In this document: in pieces, positions 11,279 to 22,380 of the stretch
How the letters are laid out: each line of letters opens with the position of its first letter
Position numbering within the stretch: the first letter of the stretch is position 1
Assembly (NCBI GenBank): GCA_963995525.1
Contig: OZ023218.1
Location: 50,324,181 to 50,388,180, forward strand
Length of the DNA stretch: 64,000 nucleotides
DNA from: Escarpia spicata
Taxonomy: Eukaryota; Annelida; Polychaeta; Sabellida; Siboglinidae
Direction: 5' to 3'
The notes under the pieces: generated by a model
Seen by the model: only the letters and a program-made list of their open reading frames with translations
Told to the model about the DNA's origin: nothing
Databases searched by the model: none
Program-made: the position numbers and the translations under genes

Positions 11279-12648
11279 TAATAATAATAATATTTTATTT
11301 TGTTAAGCGCCACATCCAATATTGTTCACAGCGTTTTACAACAATATACAAGTGTATGTTAAAAATAATGCATTTGAATAAAAAATTATAGTTGTTATAT
11401 CATAGATAAAATGAACTAATAATAATAGCATTTAAAACAATAAATATAGTGGAAGTAGAAAAGGAATGTGATGTATAATATCATAAAATAAAATAGTTAA
11501 GATCATATTATTTTATTTTTTATAAATAAACTAAAATTAATGTAAACATCAATAATTTAGGCTAAAATGTATACGACAATTAAATAAATAGAAAAATAAA
11601 TAATAAATAAACGTTAAACTTCAATCAGCTATGGTAAAACAGTGTTGGTAAGGGTCCGAGTTACATATACGCTGCAGTGAACAGGTGAGTCTTCAACACA
11701 GATTTAAATTATTCCAGTGATGTTTTGCTGGTAACACTTGACGGCAGAGCGTTCCACACTGCTGCCGCTGCGTGAGCAAATGTCCAGTCACGGCTCTGCG
11801 AGTCAGCAGACCGAAGACGTCTGGCTGGCATGTAGACACGCACGAGTTTCTGCATGTAAACAGGCGAAAGGTCTTCGTGCAGCGACATGTACGTAAGAAC
11901 AGCGATCTTGAATGCAATGCGCTGTTGAATAGGTAGCCAGTGCAGTTCGCGAAGAATAGGGGTCGCACTTTCACAATGAGCCCGTCGAGTAATAAGGCGA
12001 GCGGCAACATTCTGGAGTCGCTGCAATCGTGCGATGTTTTTGGTTGAGGTACCGAACAGTAAAGAGGTGCAGTTGTCCAAACGGGATGTAATCATGGCAT
12101 TGACTACCCGTTCCGCTGTCGGTTGAGTGAGGTAACGGTGAATCAACCCGGTGTTGCGCAGGTGCAGCGAGCAAGTGCTGATAGTACGTGACACTTGCAT
12201 AGTCATATCCAGGTGTCTATCAAGGTGGACGCCGAGATTTCTAACATGATCAGTTGCACAGATTTCATCTGTCCAGACGCGCACACGGAGCCCACTTACG
12301 AAGGCAGATGCTGATTTGGGGACAACAGGTAAAATTTATGTTTTCTTGTCATTCATGAGCAGATAATCCAAGTCATCCACTCCTTCACGTCATCAATACA
12401 TCGCTCGATCCGACGCAAGGCAGTCACCAGAGAATATGCATCCAGATCGAAGTGACAGAACAGCTGTAAATCATCGGCGTAGTGGTGATATTTTAAGTCG
12501 TGTTTGTGAATGATATCACCGATCGGCTGCACGTGTAATGAAAATAATAGTGGTCCCAACACTGAGCCTTGCGGCACCCCCTTTAACAAAATCGTCTCGC
12601 TGGATAGCAGGCGGTCGATGACGACCCTCTGCTTACAATTATCGTTAC
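11279..12648 (-). mobile_element. 5'-truncated L2-like LINE
   Basis: The 3' end on the minus strand is a (ATT)n tail beginning at 11279, next to the 'gcgc' 3' terminus seen in the other L2-like copies of this window. RT and C-terminal blocks are in two frames. 12589-12353 has GVPQGSVLGPLLF and the catalytic YHHYADDLQLF; 12284-11709 has NLGVHLD, SRLDNC, LQRLQNVAARL, LHWLPI..RI and AAAAVWNALP. A frameshift and about 70 bp of damaged sequence separate them. Everything upstream of the RT core is absent. The copy breaks off at about 12648, exactly where the 3' tail of the CR1 copy begins. Confidence 0.85.
11709..12589 (-). pseudogene. L2-like reverse transcriptase C-terminal half
   Basis: Two open segments: 12589-12353 (78 codons, RT palm with YADD) and 12284-11709 (191 codons, thumb and C-terminal region with HWLPI). 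The frame is lost between them and the N-terminal fingers and endonuclease are missing. The product would have been the ORF2 protein that copies element RNA at a nicked target. It is not functional as it stands. Confidence 0.8.
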
Positions 12649-12762
12649 AGTTATTTATTTACAAGATTTAACAAGATTTAACAAGATTGCCACCCAGAGA
12701 ATTAATTCTAGGTGGCAGGTGGACAAGGAAGCCCTTTGGCTTATCGAGAGTCTATCTTTTAT

Positions 12763-15365
12763 CTATGTGTATCCCGCCCTTCTGGCGTATGTGTCGATTT
12801 TATTTTATGACATAGTCACGCTACCAGCACCCAAACAATTTACATTTATTTACAGTCCTTTGTGAAAATTAGAACTTTCTTATATCTAATCTACACTGAT
12901 CCTTTGTTAATGTAACTTCATGTTGTCCTCTAGTCCTTCTCTTTCTTAACTGAAAAATATATATTTCTATGAATATTTTCATAACCATTCATTATTTTAA
13001 ACACTTCTATCTGATCTCCTCTCAATCTCCTGATCTCTAGTGTTGTTAAGCCGTATTTCGTAAATAAGATCCATCAGTTTTTGTATCATTTTAGTTGCTC
13101 TCCTCTGTACTCTTTCTAGCATATCTATGTCCTTCCTGTGATATGGCCTCCACGCTTGAATACAATATTCTAAATGAGGCCTAACTGTTGTTTTGTACAG
13201 CGGTATTATTAGTTTGAAACCTTCATATCAGCACTAATGGTTAATCCTAAGTCCTTTTCTTTTACAGTAATACTTAGTACAGTACCCCGCATTGTATATT
13301 ATACCTCTTCGTTCCCATGTCTTGCGTGGAGGCATTTACATTTCCCAAAATCGAACAGCATTTGCCACTTTTCAGACCATTTGATCAACTTGTCAAGATC
13401 ATCTTGTAAATGTTGTCTATCTCCATCATTTTAATCCTTCTAAACACTTTTGCATCATCCGCAAATTTCAACACCTTGTTTGTTATTTCATCATCCAAAT
13501 CGTTGATATATATTAAGAATAATATAGGTCCTAGTACTGATCCCTGTGGTACCCATTCAATACAGATTTCCAGGTTGAAGCCTACCCATCAACTACTACA
13601 CGTTGTTTTCTGTCAATCAGCAATTTTTCTATCCAGTTTATTATATCATTTCCCATGCCATGGGCCTTTGCTTTAAGCAGTAATCTTTGATGTGGTACTT
13701 TGTCGAAAGCTTTTTGAAAATCTAAGTACACGATATCTACTGGTGATCCCTCATCTACCCACTTAGTGATGTCTTCCAAAAAACATACCATATTTGTTAA
13801 GCATGACCTCGCTTTAAAAAAACCATGTTGAGATGGGTTTATAAAGTTATGTTTAAAAAGAAAATCCACCATGTGATCTTTAATTAGTTTTTCTAATAAT
13901 TTGCAAATCACTGATGTTAAACTCACTGGTCTATAGTTGTCTGACTTGTTTCTCGAACCTTTTTTAAATAACGGTATAATGTTTGCCTCTTTCCATTCTA
14001 AAGGAACCACTCCCTCTTCTAATGACAAGTTGAAAACTGTTGCAAGTGGTATGCTAATTTGTTCTACAATTTCCAATAGTAGTTTGGGCGGAATCCCTTC
14101 CACTCCAGGTGATTTATTATCCTTCATAGGCTTTATAGCTACCATTTCCGGGGTTACAATTAATTGTTCGAAATAGTCTGAATCTGCCCCCTTGAACTTA
14201 GCCTCTGGTACTGGCAGTGAACTAATAACTTATCTGGTAAACACTGAACTAAAGTACTAATTCAGGTCTTCTGCCATTAAAAAGCCCTCTGATATTATAT
14301 TTCCAGCACCATCTTCTAGAGGACCAACCTTATCTTGAACTTTCTGTTTGCTTCGAACATACGCATAAAAACCCTTGCTGTCATGTTTTATATTAGTAGT
14401 TAATTGTTGTTCATAGCTTCTCTTTGAATTTCTAATTTCAGCTGTATATTGGTTAAGTGCTTCTTTATAACTGTTGTAGTCATCATCGTTTCCAGTACAT
14501 CTATATGACTTCCACATCATTTGTTTATACTTAATTTTTCTAATGGCTTCTTTCGATAAGTGTTTCTTTTTGGACCGTTTCCCTTTTTTTGAAGGGTACA
14601 AATTTATCAACTATGCACTTATTTTCACTCTTTAATATATTCCAGCATTCTGTTGCTGTCTTATTTTTCAGTGTGTTATTCCAGTCTATCTTTGCTAAAT
14701 ATTTCCTCATGTCCTTATACCTTCCTTTGTGGAAATTTCTCCTATACTGCTTTTTACTATTCCTTTCTGATTTTATTTTGATGGTAAAATGTATCTGGTT
14801 GTGATCACTACTCCCCAGTGGCTCACATATCTTGACATTGTCAACTAATTCATTCTGTGAGGACAAAACTATGTCTAACACATTCTCACCCATGGTTGGT
14901 TCTAGCACATGTTGAGAAAGGAAAGTATCTTGAACTAAAACTAAAAACTTGTGGTCCTCACTCCCCATACTCTGTAGAGATTTCCATTGTATATGCCGGT
15001 GGTTAAAATCCCCCATAATAATACAGTCCCGTTTGCTTACTTCCCTTATAGCGTTTTGTATTTTTTCATTATCTTTCCTAAACATTACATATCCTGTCAG
15101 TCCCAATTCGGCATCTGATATATCAGTGGTGGCCCACGATTCGGTTATACCTATTATGTGGTGGGTCAATATCTTCTACCATAATGTTTAGTTCATTTCT
15201 TTTGTTTACTATACTCCTTGCGTTTAAACAAACACATTTATATCCAGCTTCAGAAGAATTTTCCAGACTGTTCTTTGCTGATTTATTTGTGCTGTCTTTA
15301 TCTATGCCTCCAATTTCAGGCTTTTCTGTGAGTCCCCATTTCGAATCTAGTTTAAATAGATGCAA
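12763..15365 (-). pseudogene. CR1 ORF2: endonuclease and reverse transcriptase
   Basis: The APE-like endonuclease starts near 15260 (CLNARSIVNKRNELNIM), shifts frame and continues at 15169 with IIGITESW, IIMGDFNHRHIQW and LGSSDHNQIHF. A basic linker (14610-14257) leads to the RT: 14145-13582 contains DNKSPGVEGIP, PLEWKEANIIPLFKKGS, NYRPVSLTS, GFFKARSCLTN and DFQKAFDKVPHQRLL. VPQGSVLGPILF and the catalytic FADD follow in another frame near 13540-13450. The stop at 12765-12763 is placed by alignment with the plus-strand copy. At least four frameshifts break it. Product: nicks target DNA and primes reverse transcription of the element RNA. Confidence 0.85.
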
Positions 15366-16487
15366 CCTGTCCCATTGTCAACAGATCGCAGCAGGTTCTC
15401 TGAGAAAACTGCTGCCCCCTTTCCACTAAGATGGAGGCCATCTCTCATGTACATATCTTCCCTCCCAACAAAGTATCCCCATAAATCTGTGAATCCCACC
15501 CCCTCTTCTTCACACATCTGCTCAACTAGTGCGTTGATCGTCATCCACTTGCAGTTTCTATACGTTGCTCCCTCTCCTCCCATTACTGGCAAAATTCCTG
15601 ACAGAATTATCTGTTCAACTCTTGTCTTCTTTAGCTTCCTCACTAACTGTCTATACTTCTGTATTATCCAAGTTGTCCCCTCCTTGTCTACATTATTTGT
15701 TCATACATGTACCAGTATAGACCCTCCCTTGCCATGTCCCAATACCTTCTCTATCCTGTCAGTCACATGTTCAATCCTAGCCCCCCGGTAGACAACAATG
15801 ACGTCTTTCCCCTCGCTCAGTGTCTTGTCCGTCTTTCCTTATTGCCCCCTCGACCACTTCCTTAGAATAGCTCCTTCTTCGGTTTGCATCTGTCTGGTTG
15901 TTGTCTTTTCCCCCTGTCGTGTTCTCTCCTGTCACATTATCTTCCGATCCATTCTTTCCTGTCGCTTTTTCTCTTGTCACCTTTCCTCCTGTCAGCGTCC
16001 CTTTTATCGATTTCTCTTCTATCACATTTGCTCTCACTTCCTTTCGTCCCTTCATCTTTTCTCCCATCTCATTTTCTTCTCTCCTCTCCCGTCCAATCTT
16101 CCCTCCCTCCTTCTCTACGGTCACTTTCTCCCTTGTCACCTTCACGCTTGTCACGTTTTCTGTCGTCGATTTTCCAATTTCTTCTCGTCCGATCACCTTC
16201 CCTCCTCTCAATCTCCTTTCCTCAGTTTTCTTGCCACTGCTATTCTCCTTCAGTCTTGCAGTATTCTCACCTCTCTCCCTGTCGTCTCTCTCCATTCGAC
16301 CTGTCTCCTTTCTAATTCCCATCTCCATTCCCTTCACAATATCTGTCAAACTCTCCTTCTGCAGACACTCCACCTTCCAACACCCAATGCACTGAAAGGT
16401 AAATCCTTCCTCCATGGTTTCTGCCCATGACTTCCCACAGCCGGACAATGCAAAATCTACCCAGCTGTGGCAGTGATCGCACACCAA
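15353..16487 (-). pseudogene. CR1 ORF1: PHD-like zinc finger plus SGNH esterase
   Basis: From 16487 the protein opens with VCDHCHSWVDFALSGC and a second FQCIGCW pair, a PHD-like zinc finger in its first ~35 residues. A long Lys/Glu/Arg/Thr-rich, repetitive segment of ~180 residues follows (16370-15830). A frameshift at ~15800 leads into an SGNH-hydrolase domain: KDVIVVYRGARIEHV, then a helix and 'LVHV*TNN', where the usual Gly of GTN is a TGA stop near 15704, then ILSGILPVMG and RDGLHLSGKG at the C-terminus (catalytic Asp-x-x-His). PHD and esterase domains in ORF1 are known for CR1 elements. Two lesions make this copy inactive. Confidence 0.8.
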
Positions 16488-16499
16488 GTGTCGCTTTGC

Positions 16500-16925
16500 C
16501 TTACGCCATATCCCTATCAGAATTTATTTAATAACTTAACTAACTTAGTCTTTATAAAGACTGTTTTCTGTGTACTATAGCACACTTTATGTTACAGATT
16601 TCAATTACACAGCCGACTATTTATTCTATCACGAACACTAACATTACCGGTAGTGACCTAATTTAAATACAATCAATTACGTTAAGTTAGGCTGCTTTAT
16701 TTATTTAGGTTACGCCGCCCGACTATCGCCGCTTAATTTTAACAACAGTGCTACCTAATCAAAATATCTAGCAAGTACTGGCTTACACAGATATTATCTT
16801 ATGTAAGTAGTTTGATGGTTGTTACTTTATCTCCTATATATTCTACCACATAATCAGGTTTGTTAAATCGTGTTTACAACTTATGGGCAAAGTTACCCTA
16901 TTATCACTCACTATACTAAGGTATC
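16500..16925 (-). other. CR1 5' UTR, part next to ORF1
   Basis: Sequence upstream of ORF1 on the minus strand. It matches 26740-26945 closely (for example ttactttatctcctata and ccacataatcaggtttgtta), so it belongs to the element rather than the host. It stops at 16925, where the inserted LINE begins. It should contain the internal promoter, but I cannot point to a motif. Confidence 0.7.
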
Positions 16926-19878
16926 TGTATCTGTATTTTGACTGGCAAAATGTCCTATGGACACATCACGCTAGTGCGCATGGTGGCTTTTATGGATTAA
17001 TTGTTTACATGTTGGGCTAGACTATTCTGGAATGAGTTCAATGATGTACTTGATACAATGCTTGGAGGTACAGAATTCCACTCTTTTATTGTGACTGGGA
17101 AAAAGCTGTGTCCAAATATGTTTGTCGAGTGCCTGATTTGTACTAACTGTTTATTATGTTTACGTGAGCATCTGGTATTGCGTTTGATGTATTGATCTAG
17201 TGGGATTTCTATGAGGTTATGTTCCATTTTATATAATATGCTAAGTCTTTGGGTTTTTCTTCTTGATTGGAGGGTGTCCCACTGGAGATCTTTAAGGAGT
17301 TGTGTTACCGTTCCTGGCTCTCTAGAATAGTTGTTCTTGCCAAATCTGGCGGCTTGTCTCTGTGTTCTTTCTATGAGTTTGATATTTCTTAGGTAAGGTG
17401 GATCCCATGATGCTGACGCATATTCAAGTATAGGGCGGACAAGGGTTGTATAGGCTATGGACTTGATTTGGGTTGGACATTTATTTAAATTTCTTCTAAT
17501 AATTCCCAATGTCTGTTGTGCTTTGTATTGTCCAATTTAATGTATTTGATATATGTATGCCAAGATAACAGTGTGATTCAACGGATTTAAGTTGTTGTCC
17601 GCAGAAGGTGTAGAGATTTGGTGTCGGTTTTCTTGAGGCTATTGTCATTGTATAACATTTAGTGGGGTTGAATTTCATAAGCCACGTGTGTTGCCATTTC
17701 TCAAGTTTGAGCAGATCGTTTTGGAGGACAGATGTGTCTTGGTCAGTTTTAATCGGTGAATATAACAGGCAGTCGTCTGCAAAAAGGCGAACAGTTGAGG
17801 AAAGATTGTCTGGCAGGTCATTTATGTAAAGTAGGAAAAGTAGGGGCCCCAGTACTGTGCCCTGTGATACCCCAGAAATAATTTGAGTTGATGTTGACTT
17901 GGATCCATTTATAACAACCTGTTGAGTTCTTCCTGTAAGGAAACTATTTATCCATGATGATATTGGGCCTGTGATGCGTTTGTTTGAGTTTGTGGATTAA
18001 TCTTTTATGTGGAACTTTATCGAATGCTTTGGTGAAGTCAAGGATGGCCATGTCTACAGATTTCTTCTCATCAAGTGATTTGCTTATGTCATGGATTGTT
18101 TGAATTAATTGTGTTTCAGTTGATCTTTTGGCACGGAAGCCATGTTGGTGGTCAGTTAGAATGTGGTGGTGTTCAAGGTGTTTCATAATGTGACTATGTA
18201 TGATGTGTTAAGGTGTTAAGGATATTGGTGTGTATTTTGATGTTTCTGCTCTACTTCCTTTCTTAACAATTGCTGTTACATTGGCTTCTTTCCAGGTATT
18301 GGGGACTTGTCCAGAGTCAACAGATGATTGGAAAATGTCATGTATTACTGGTGCTAGATGAGAAGCATATCTGTTTAAGAACCATGGTGGAATGCCATTT
18401 GGTCCTTGCGATTTATAAATGTTAATTTGGGAAAGTTGATCAAGTACTCCTTTAAGTGAAATTGTTAGTTTGGGGATTTCTCCATGTGGACTTCTGGCCA
18501 TATCTGGTAGAGTGGAATTTCCTTCGTGTGTAAAGACACTTTGAAACTTATTGTTTAAGGCTTCTGCTTTATGTCTGTCGTCGCTAATAATGTTACCCGC
18601 AATGTTAAGTTCCCAATACCCTGGTTATCTTGTCTAAGTTTAGAAATGAAGCTCCAAAATGATTTAGGTTTCTCTGTTATTGTTGTTGTCAGGAATTGAC
18701 TTATGTAGAATAGTCTAGCAGAACGAAGGTGTTTATGCATGTTTCTCCGGATGTCACAGAATTCTTTCCAGACTTCTGGATTTCTAGTTCTTTTTGCTTT
18801 GTTATATAGCTGTTTCTTTCTTTTGCACATTTTCTTTAAATCTTTATTGAACCAGGGAAGATTGTGTCTTGAAGTAGTAAGACGGTGCGGTACATATTGG
18901 TTCATAATGTTGATAATTTTCGTGGAAACAAGATTCCATTTGTCATTGACTGTCATGTTTTGGTTTTGAGAGTATTTATGTGTAAAGTTTTCAAGAGATT
19001 TCTGGATGTTAACGTTGTCGGCTTTATTTCTAACGAAGACTTTACGTTTCGGACGATGTTTGCGTTTGGGCGAGATGTTTACATCAATGGTGACTGTGCT
19101 ATGGTCTGCTATTCCGTCTACTACAGTTATCTTCTTTATTAACCCAGGTCTATTGGTGAAGACAAGATCTAAAATATTGTTGGCATTTCCCTGTCTGTGT
19201 TGGATCAGTTCATGTTCTTCTGTAAGAGAGAGTAATTTATTGGCAGCAGTTGTACTGTATCCATTGTTAGGTGTGACTTGGTGAATTTCCCAATTGATGT
19301 TAGGGAGGTTGAAATCGCCAGTAATTATGACATTATGTGTGTTGATCTTGTTACCTAATTTAGAAAGGGATAGGTCTAGTTCTTCGATTTGAGTTCCCTG
19401 AGAGTCATTTGGGGCACGATAGAGGGTACACATGATTATTGGTTTCATTCCTGTTATCTGGGTTTCAGTCCAAATGCTCTCACTGTTAGTGTCTAGGTCG
19501 TGTAGTTGGCTTATGATGAGGTCATCTTTTGATATTTGAAATACCCCCTCCAGTAGTGTCTGTTTCTCTGTCCTTTCTAAAGACGTTAAAGTTGCTTGGG
19601 AATATTTCTCCATTTTTTATTGAGGGATCTAACCATGATTCAGTGCCACAGATGATGTCTTGGTTGTGTAGATTGTTTAGTGCTTCGATGTCTGAGGCTT
19701 TCTTTTTAACGCTTTGGCAGTTTATGAGGATGCATCTGAAGTTTGGTCTCTTTTTTGGTTTATATGCTTTCCTGCTATTAGTTGTATTGTTGTTGGTGGT
19801 TTCGTTTAGGTTATGACTGTTACTGTCCATAGGATAAAAGGGATTTGTTGTTGGGATTTCTGTATCTCTAAAGAAAGA
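16926..19878 (-). mobile_element. LINE inserted in the CR1 5' UTR, near full-length ORF2
   Basis: The 3' end (minus strand) is a short atacag repeat tail at 16926-16937. Coding sequence runs from 19830 to 16997, and the 5' end is near 19878. Flanking CR1 UTR halves join across it when compared with 26930-26960, so it is a later insertion. No separate ORF1 is visible. The RT and C-terminal motifs (RLFADD, TLVRPILEYA, ERTQRQAARF, NSVPPSIVSS) place it in the Jockey/CR1 group, but in a different family from the CR1 it interrupts. Confidence 0.8.
16997..19830 (-). pseudogene. LINE ORF2: endonuclease and reverse transcriptase with a few breaks
   Basis: The first segment (19830-19522) gives RCILINCQSVKKKASDIEAL and IICGTESWLDPS. 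After a frameshift, 19613-18555 (352 codons) holds ITGDFNLPNINWE and GIADHSTV endonuclease motifs and a basic linker. The RT lies in 18501-18208 (SQGPNGIPPWFL, TWKEANVTAIVKKGS), 18186-17944 (QHGFRAKRSTETQL, AILDFTKAFDKVPHKRL) and then near 17880-17760 ISGVSQGTVLGPLLF and FADDCLL. The C-terminus (17509-16997) includes VRPILEYASASWDPPY. About five lesions separate these segments, so it is a young but dead copy. Confidence 0.8.
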
Positions 19879-20016
19879 TGTGTTTTAACATACTTTAACT
19901 ACCTAACTTTAAGCACAATTGCTACTCAATATATGTTTACTGCAACTTTATGAATGATATTAAGGCAAGAATAATACTTATCAATCAGTAATTCCACTTG
20001 TTTATCAACTTTTCTG
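19879..20016 (-). other. CR1 5' UTR, outer part, displaced by insertion
   Basis: It matches 26955-27108 (ctttaagcacaa, ttaaggcaagaataatactt) and is therefore the outer 5' UTR of the CR1 copy. The similarity ends at 'tcaactttt' in both places, which marks the probable 5' end of the element. Confidence 0.7.
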
Positions 20017-20152
20017 CACCACCAATTTCTACGATCTATCTCCGCCAAATATAGCCTCGAACTACTTTACAAATGTATATATCAAAAATTTCTTCTAGTT
20101 TTCAAGTAGTTTTTTTTCCAGCGCTCGGCAACATTCTATTTACTGACTAGTA

Positions 20153-20153
20153 G

Positions 20154-20186
<33 letters not shown>

Positions 20187-20206
20187 TATACATATATATA
20201 TATATT
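20153..20206. repeat. (TA)n microsatellite
   Basis: TA repeats with two C interruptions, of a type found at several places in this window (also 47692-47723, 48802-48829 and 58311-58331). Confidence 0.9.
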
Positions 20207-20545
20207 GTGGATACAACGTTATGGTCTTATGAGGTCTCATTCAACTAGTCAACCTTTTTCAGAGCATTATCACCAAATCGACCATTCTATGCTGGCACTG
20301 AGGTTGGTCACTGCCAGGGTGTTTGTCTTCCTCAGTCGTTCTTTTACATCCCAAATTGAGACGTGACCAACATTAACGTAATCTTGAAGTCACGAGTCCC
20401 CAGTTTGAAAACCAGGTTTGTAGACTATGCATGCATGCATGCGTGCATCTGTGTGCGTGCGTGCATCAACATTTTGATGCTTGTGGTTTGATATGTTTGA
20501 TATGTATCTTTCTGTGCAGGGCAGGGGTGGTGTGTATGTGGGAAT

Positions 20546-20566
20546 GTGTGTGTGTGTGCGTGCGCG

Positions 20567-20651
<85 letters not shown>
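20546..20651. repeat. (GT)n microsatellite at the SINE tail
   Basis: Long GT run, read as (AC)n on the minus strand, directly following the 3' end of the minus-strand SINE. It may have grown from the SINE tail. Confidence 0.85.
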
Positions 20652-20653
<2 letters not shown>

Positions 20654-20783
20654 AGTTAAGTGAACTGAAGCAATGTAGAGAAAACGATCTTGCACAAGGT
20701 TCGACAGCGCCGCACAGGATTCGAACCCGCGTTCTCTCAGTCGAGGGTCGGGAGCTGTTATCGCTGCGTTACTGCGCTCCACT
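20652..20783 (-). mobile_element. tRNA-derived SINE, copy 1
   Basis: On the minus strand, tggagcgcagtaacgcagcg (A-box-like) is followed about 45 bases later by a perfect B box, ggttcgaatcc, which together are the internal RNA polymerase III promoter of a tRNA gene. The head then runs into a non-tRNA body with tcgaaccttgtgcaag and cagttcac, ending in an (AC)n tail. The body matches a second copy at 25358-25471, so this is a dispersed element rather than a tRNA gene. It lies directly beside an RTE LINE fragment, probably inserted into it. Confidence 0.7.
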
Positions 20784-20789
20784 AATGTC

Positions 20790-21055
20790 ATCTTCTTTAT
20801 TTCGTCTTCTATTGGTAGTTGTTTGGTCCATTCCCATAGTGTAGTATTGGACACCTTGTCTGACCACTTTAGATGTTCTCCGCAGGCAATTGTTATTAAA
20901 AATCTGTTATCTTTTTTAGTATTTTCTGTGTAATTCACCGCGTCTTCGAGCCATAGAGTAATACTGACTTGAGATTTGAGTTATATATCCTCAATTTGGT
21001 GTTAAGCTTTATTTGTTTTGCCTTCCAAATGTTTCTCAAAATGACCCGTGCGTGC
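20790..21055 (-). mobile_element. RTE-like LINE C-terminal fragment
   Basis: Minus-strand frames give ILRNIWKAKQIKLNTKLRIY and LKSVLLYGSKTR, a frame break, then DKVSNTTLWEWTKQLPIEDE. This is the C-terminal region seen in RTE-type reverse transcriptases and related domesticated-looking proteins. It is cut on the 3' side by the SINE and on the 5' side by a GTGCGTG minisatellite. No catalytic motif is present. Confidence 0.7.
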
Positions 21056-21206
21056 GTGGTGCGTGGTGCGTGGTGCGTGGTGCGTGGTGCGTGGTGCGTG
21101 GTGCGTGGTGCGTGGTGCGTGGTGCGTGGTGCGTGGTGCGTGGTGCGTGGTGCGTGCGTGTTTGCGTGTGTTTGTGTGTTTGGTGTGTATGTGTGTGTGT
21201 GTGTGG

Positions 21207-21272
<66 letters not shown>
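21046..21272. repeat. GTGCGTG minisatellite fused to (GT)n
   Basis: About 13-14 near-perfect 7-base units (gtgcgtg) fill 21050-21155. GT-rich variants and a long (GT)n run follow to 21272. All ORFs here are repeat artefacts. Confidence 0.95.
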
Positions 21273-21277
<5 letters not shown>

Positions 21278-21299
21278 CGTACGTGCGTGGCTACGTGCA

Positions 21300-22215
21300 T
21301 GCGTGCGTGTGATACAGGTAGGCATATGGTGTCTTTCGAATTTATGTCGTTTTAGCTAAAGTTGTGTTTGTAGTGAAGTAACTGTAGGGGTTATTCCTAG
21401 TACAATATATTTTATCGACGAGATGCGTCACTGTTCTGGGGACAAAGGTGTTATTTATTTCTTAGAGGCGCCCGCATTATAATTAGAAAACACCCCTGCC
21501 CACAATATCTTCCTAAACGCACGCAACTATAATTGAGACGACGTTTACATGAGTGTGCATGTGTATCGGTACCCGGTATGTAAACTTTCCTCCTAGACGA
21601 TTTGCATAGCATACGCCAACATGGATTCATACCTATAAGTAATGAAGATTATATTTAATAATGGACGCCTTTCTTACCGTATTTACGCAGACGTATAGGT
21701 CTAGGCACCATACTTATGGAGAACACTTGGCAGATGGAACGAACGATACGTAGGGCGAAACACACAACTAATTGTTAATTGTAGTGACAACGAATAGGAA
21801 AATATTGTGACAATTAAAACATACTCAGAATCGTATTAATGTTCAGTGATCAACTGAATATAAACAGAAGCACGGACGCCAACACAATTACAAAGACACA
21901 GTCCTACTTTCCGAGCCGGTTGTTCGGGATCAGCAGTCAGAATTTTCATCGGGCAGCTGGGTGGCGTCGTAAACGAGACTTTGGAAATTCAGCGGTGATG
22001 CTCCGCCGTGTATCTTTCAGGCCGGTGATTATATCAGTGCTGGGTGGTAGTGGTAAATCCGAGCTCTGGACGCAATTTAGTTTCCCCGCACTGCAAAGAA
22101 GAAAGACGCTGGATAACCCACAGTGATATCGCCGGTGTTGGAGGTTCACGACATTCACACCCCAGATACCATAACATCGTCTTGAGCCAAGGTTGGCAGA
22201 GAATGACAGTCTATA
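21300..22215. other. No gene recognised
   Basis: Unique-looking sequence. ORFs of about 95-111 codons on both strands near 21839-22281 overlap each other and show no domain or codon signal I can recognise. Confidence 0.5.
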
Positions 22216-22380
22216 GCTTGGAATGCCAACTATGGGACAATGTTGATAGGTCAGTGTTAGGCCAATCATCGAAACTGCCATTGTTGGACCAACAATGGCC
22301 CGATCTTACCCCAATGTTGGGTACCAACATTGGCCCAACATAGTAAGGTACATTGGGCCAATATTGGCCCGAGTTGGAAA
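22216..22380. repeat. Cluster of palindromic TTGGCCCAA-type repeats
   Basis: Short units built on 'ccaacattggcccaa' and its complement recur at about 22258, 22284, 22310, 22325 and 22350 in alternating orientation, so the block can fold on itself. It resembles simple palindromic repeats common in invertebrate DNA. No coding function is evident. Confidence 0.7.

Larger units (their letters stand above)
12650..20016 (-). mobile_element. Nearly full-length CR1 LINE, split by another LINE
   Basis: The 3' end on the minus strand carries the repeat 'atcttgttaa' twice to three times (12650-12690). The same tail closes the plus-strand copy at 52225-52262. The body runs ORF2 (15365-12763), ORF1 (16487-15353) and a 5' UTR (16500-16925) that continues at 19879-20016 beyond an inserted LINE. 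The uninterrupted UTR is seen in the relative at 26740-27110, which shows the two halves belong together. A C-terminal region of the CR1 type (LERVQRRATKMI and RGDQIEVFK in the plus copy) and a PHD/SGNH ORF1 place it in the CR1 clade. Without the insert the element would be about 4.4 kb. Confidence 0.85.

Noticed and set aside
15798..16430. 210-codon plus-strand ORF
   Set aside because: It is the antisense shadow of the low-complexity Lys/Glu segment of the CR1 ORF1; the PHD and esterase motifs are on the minus strand.
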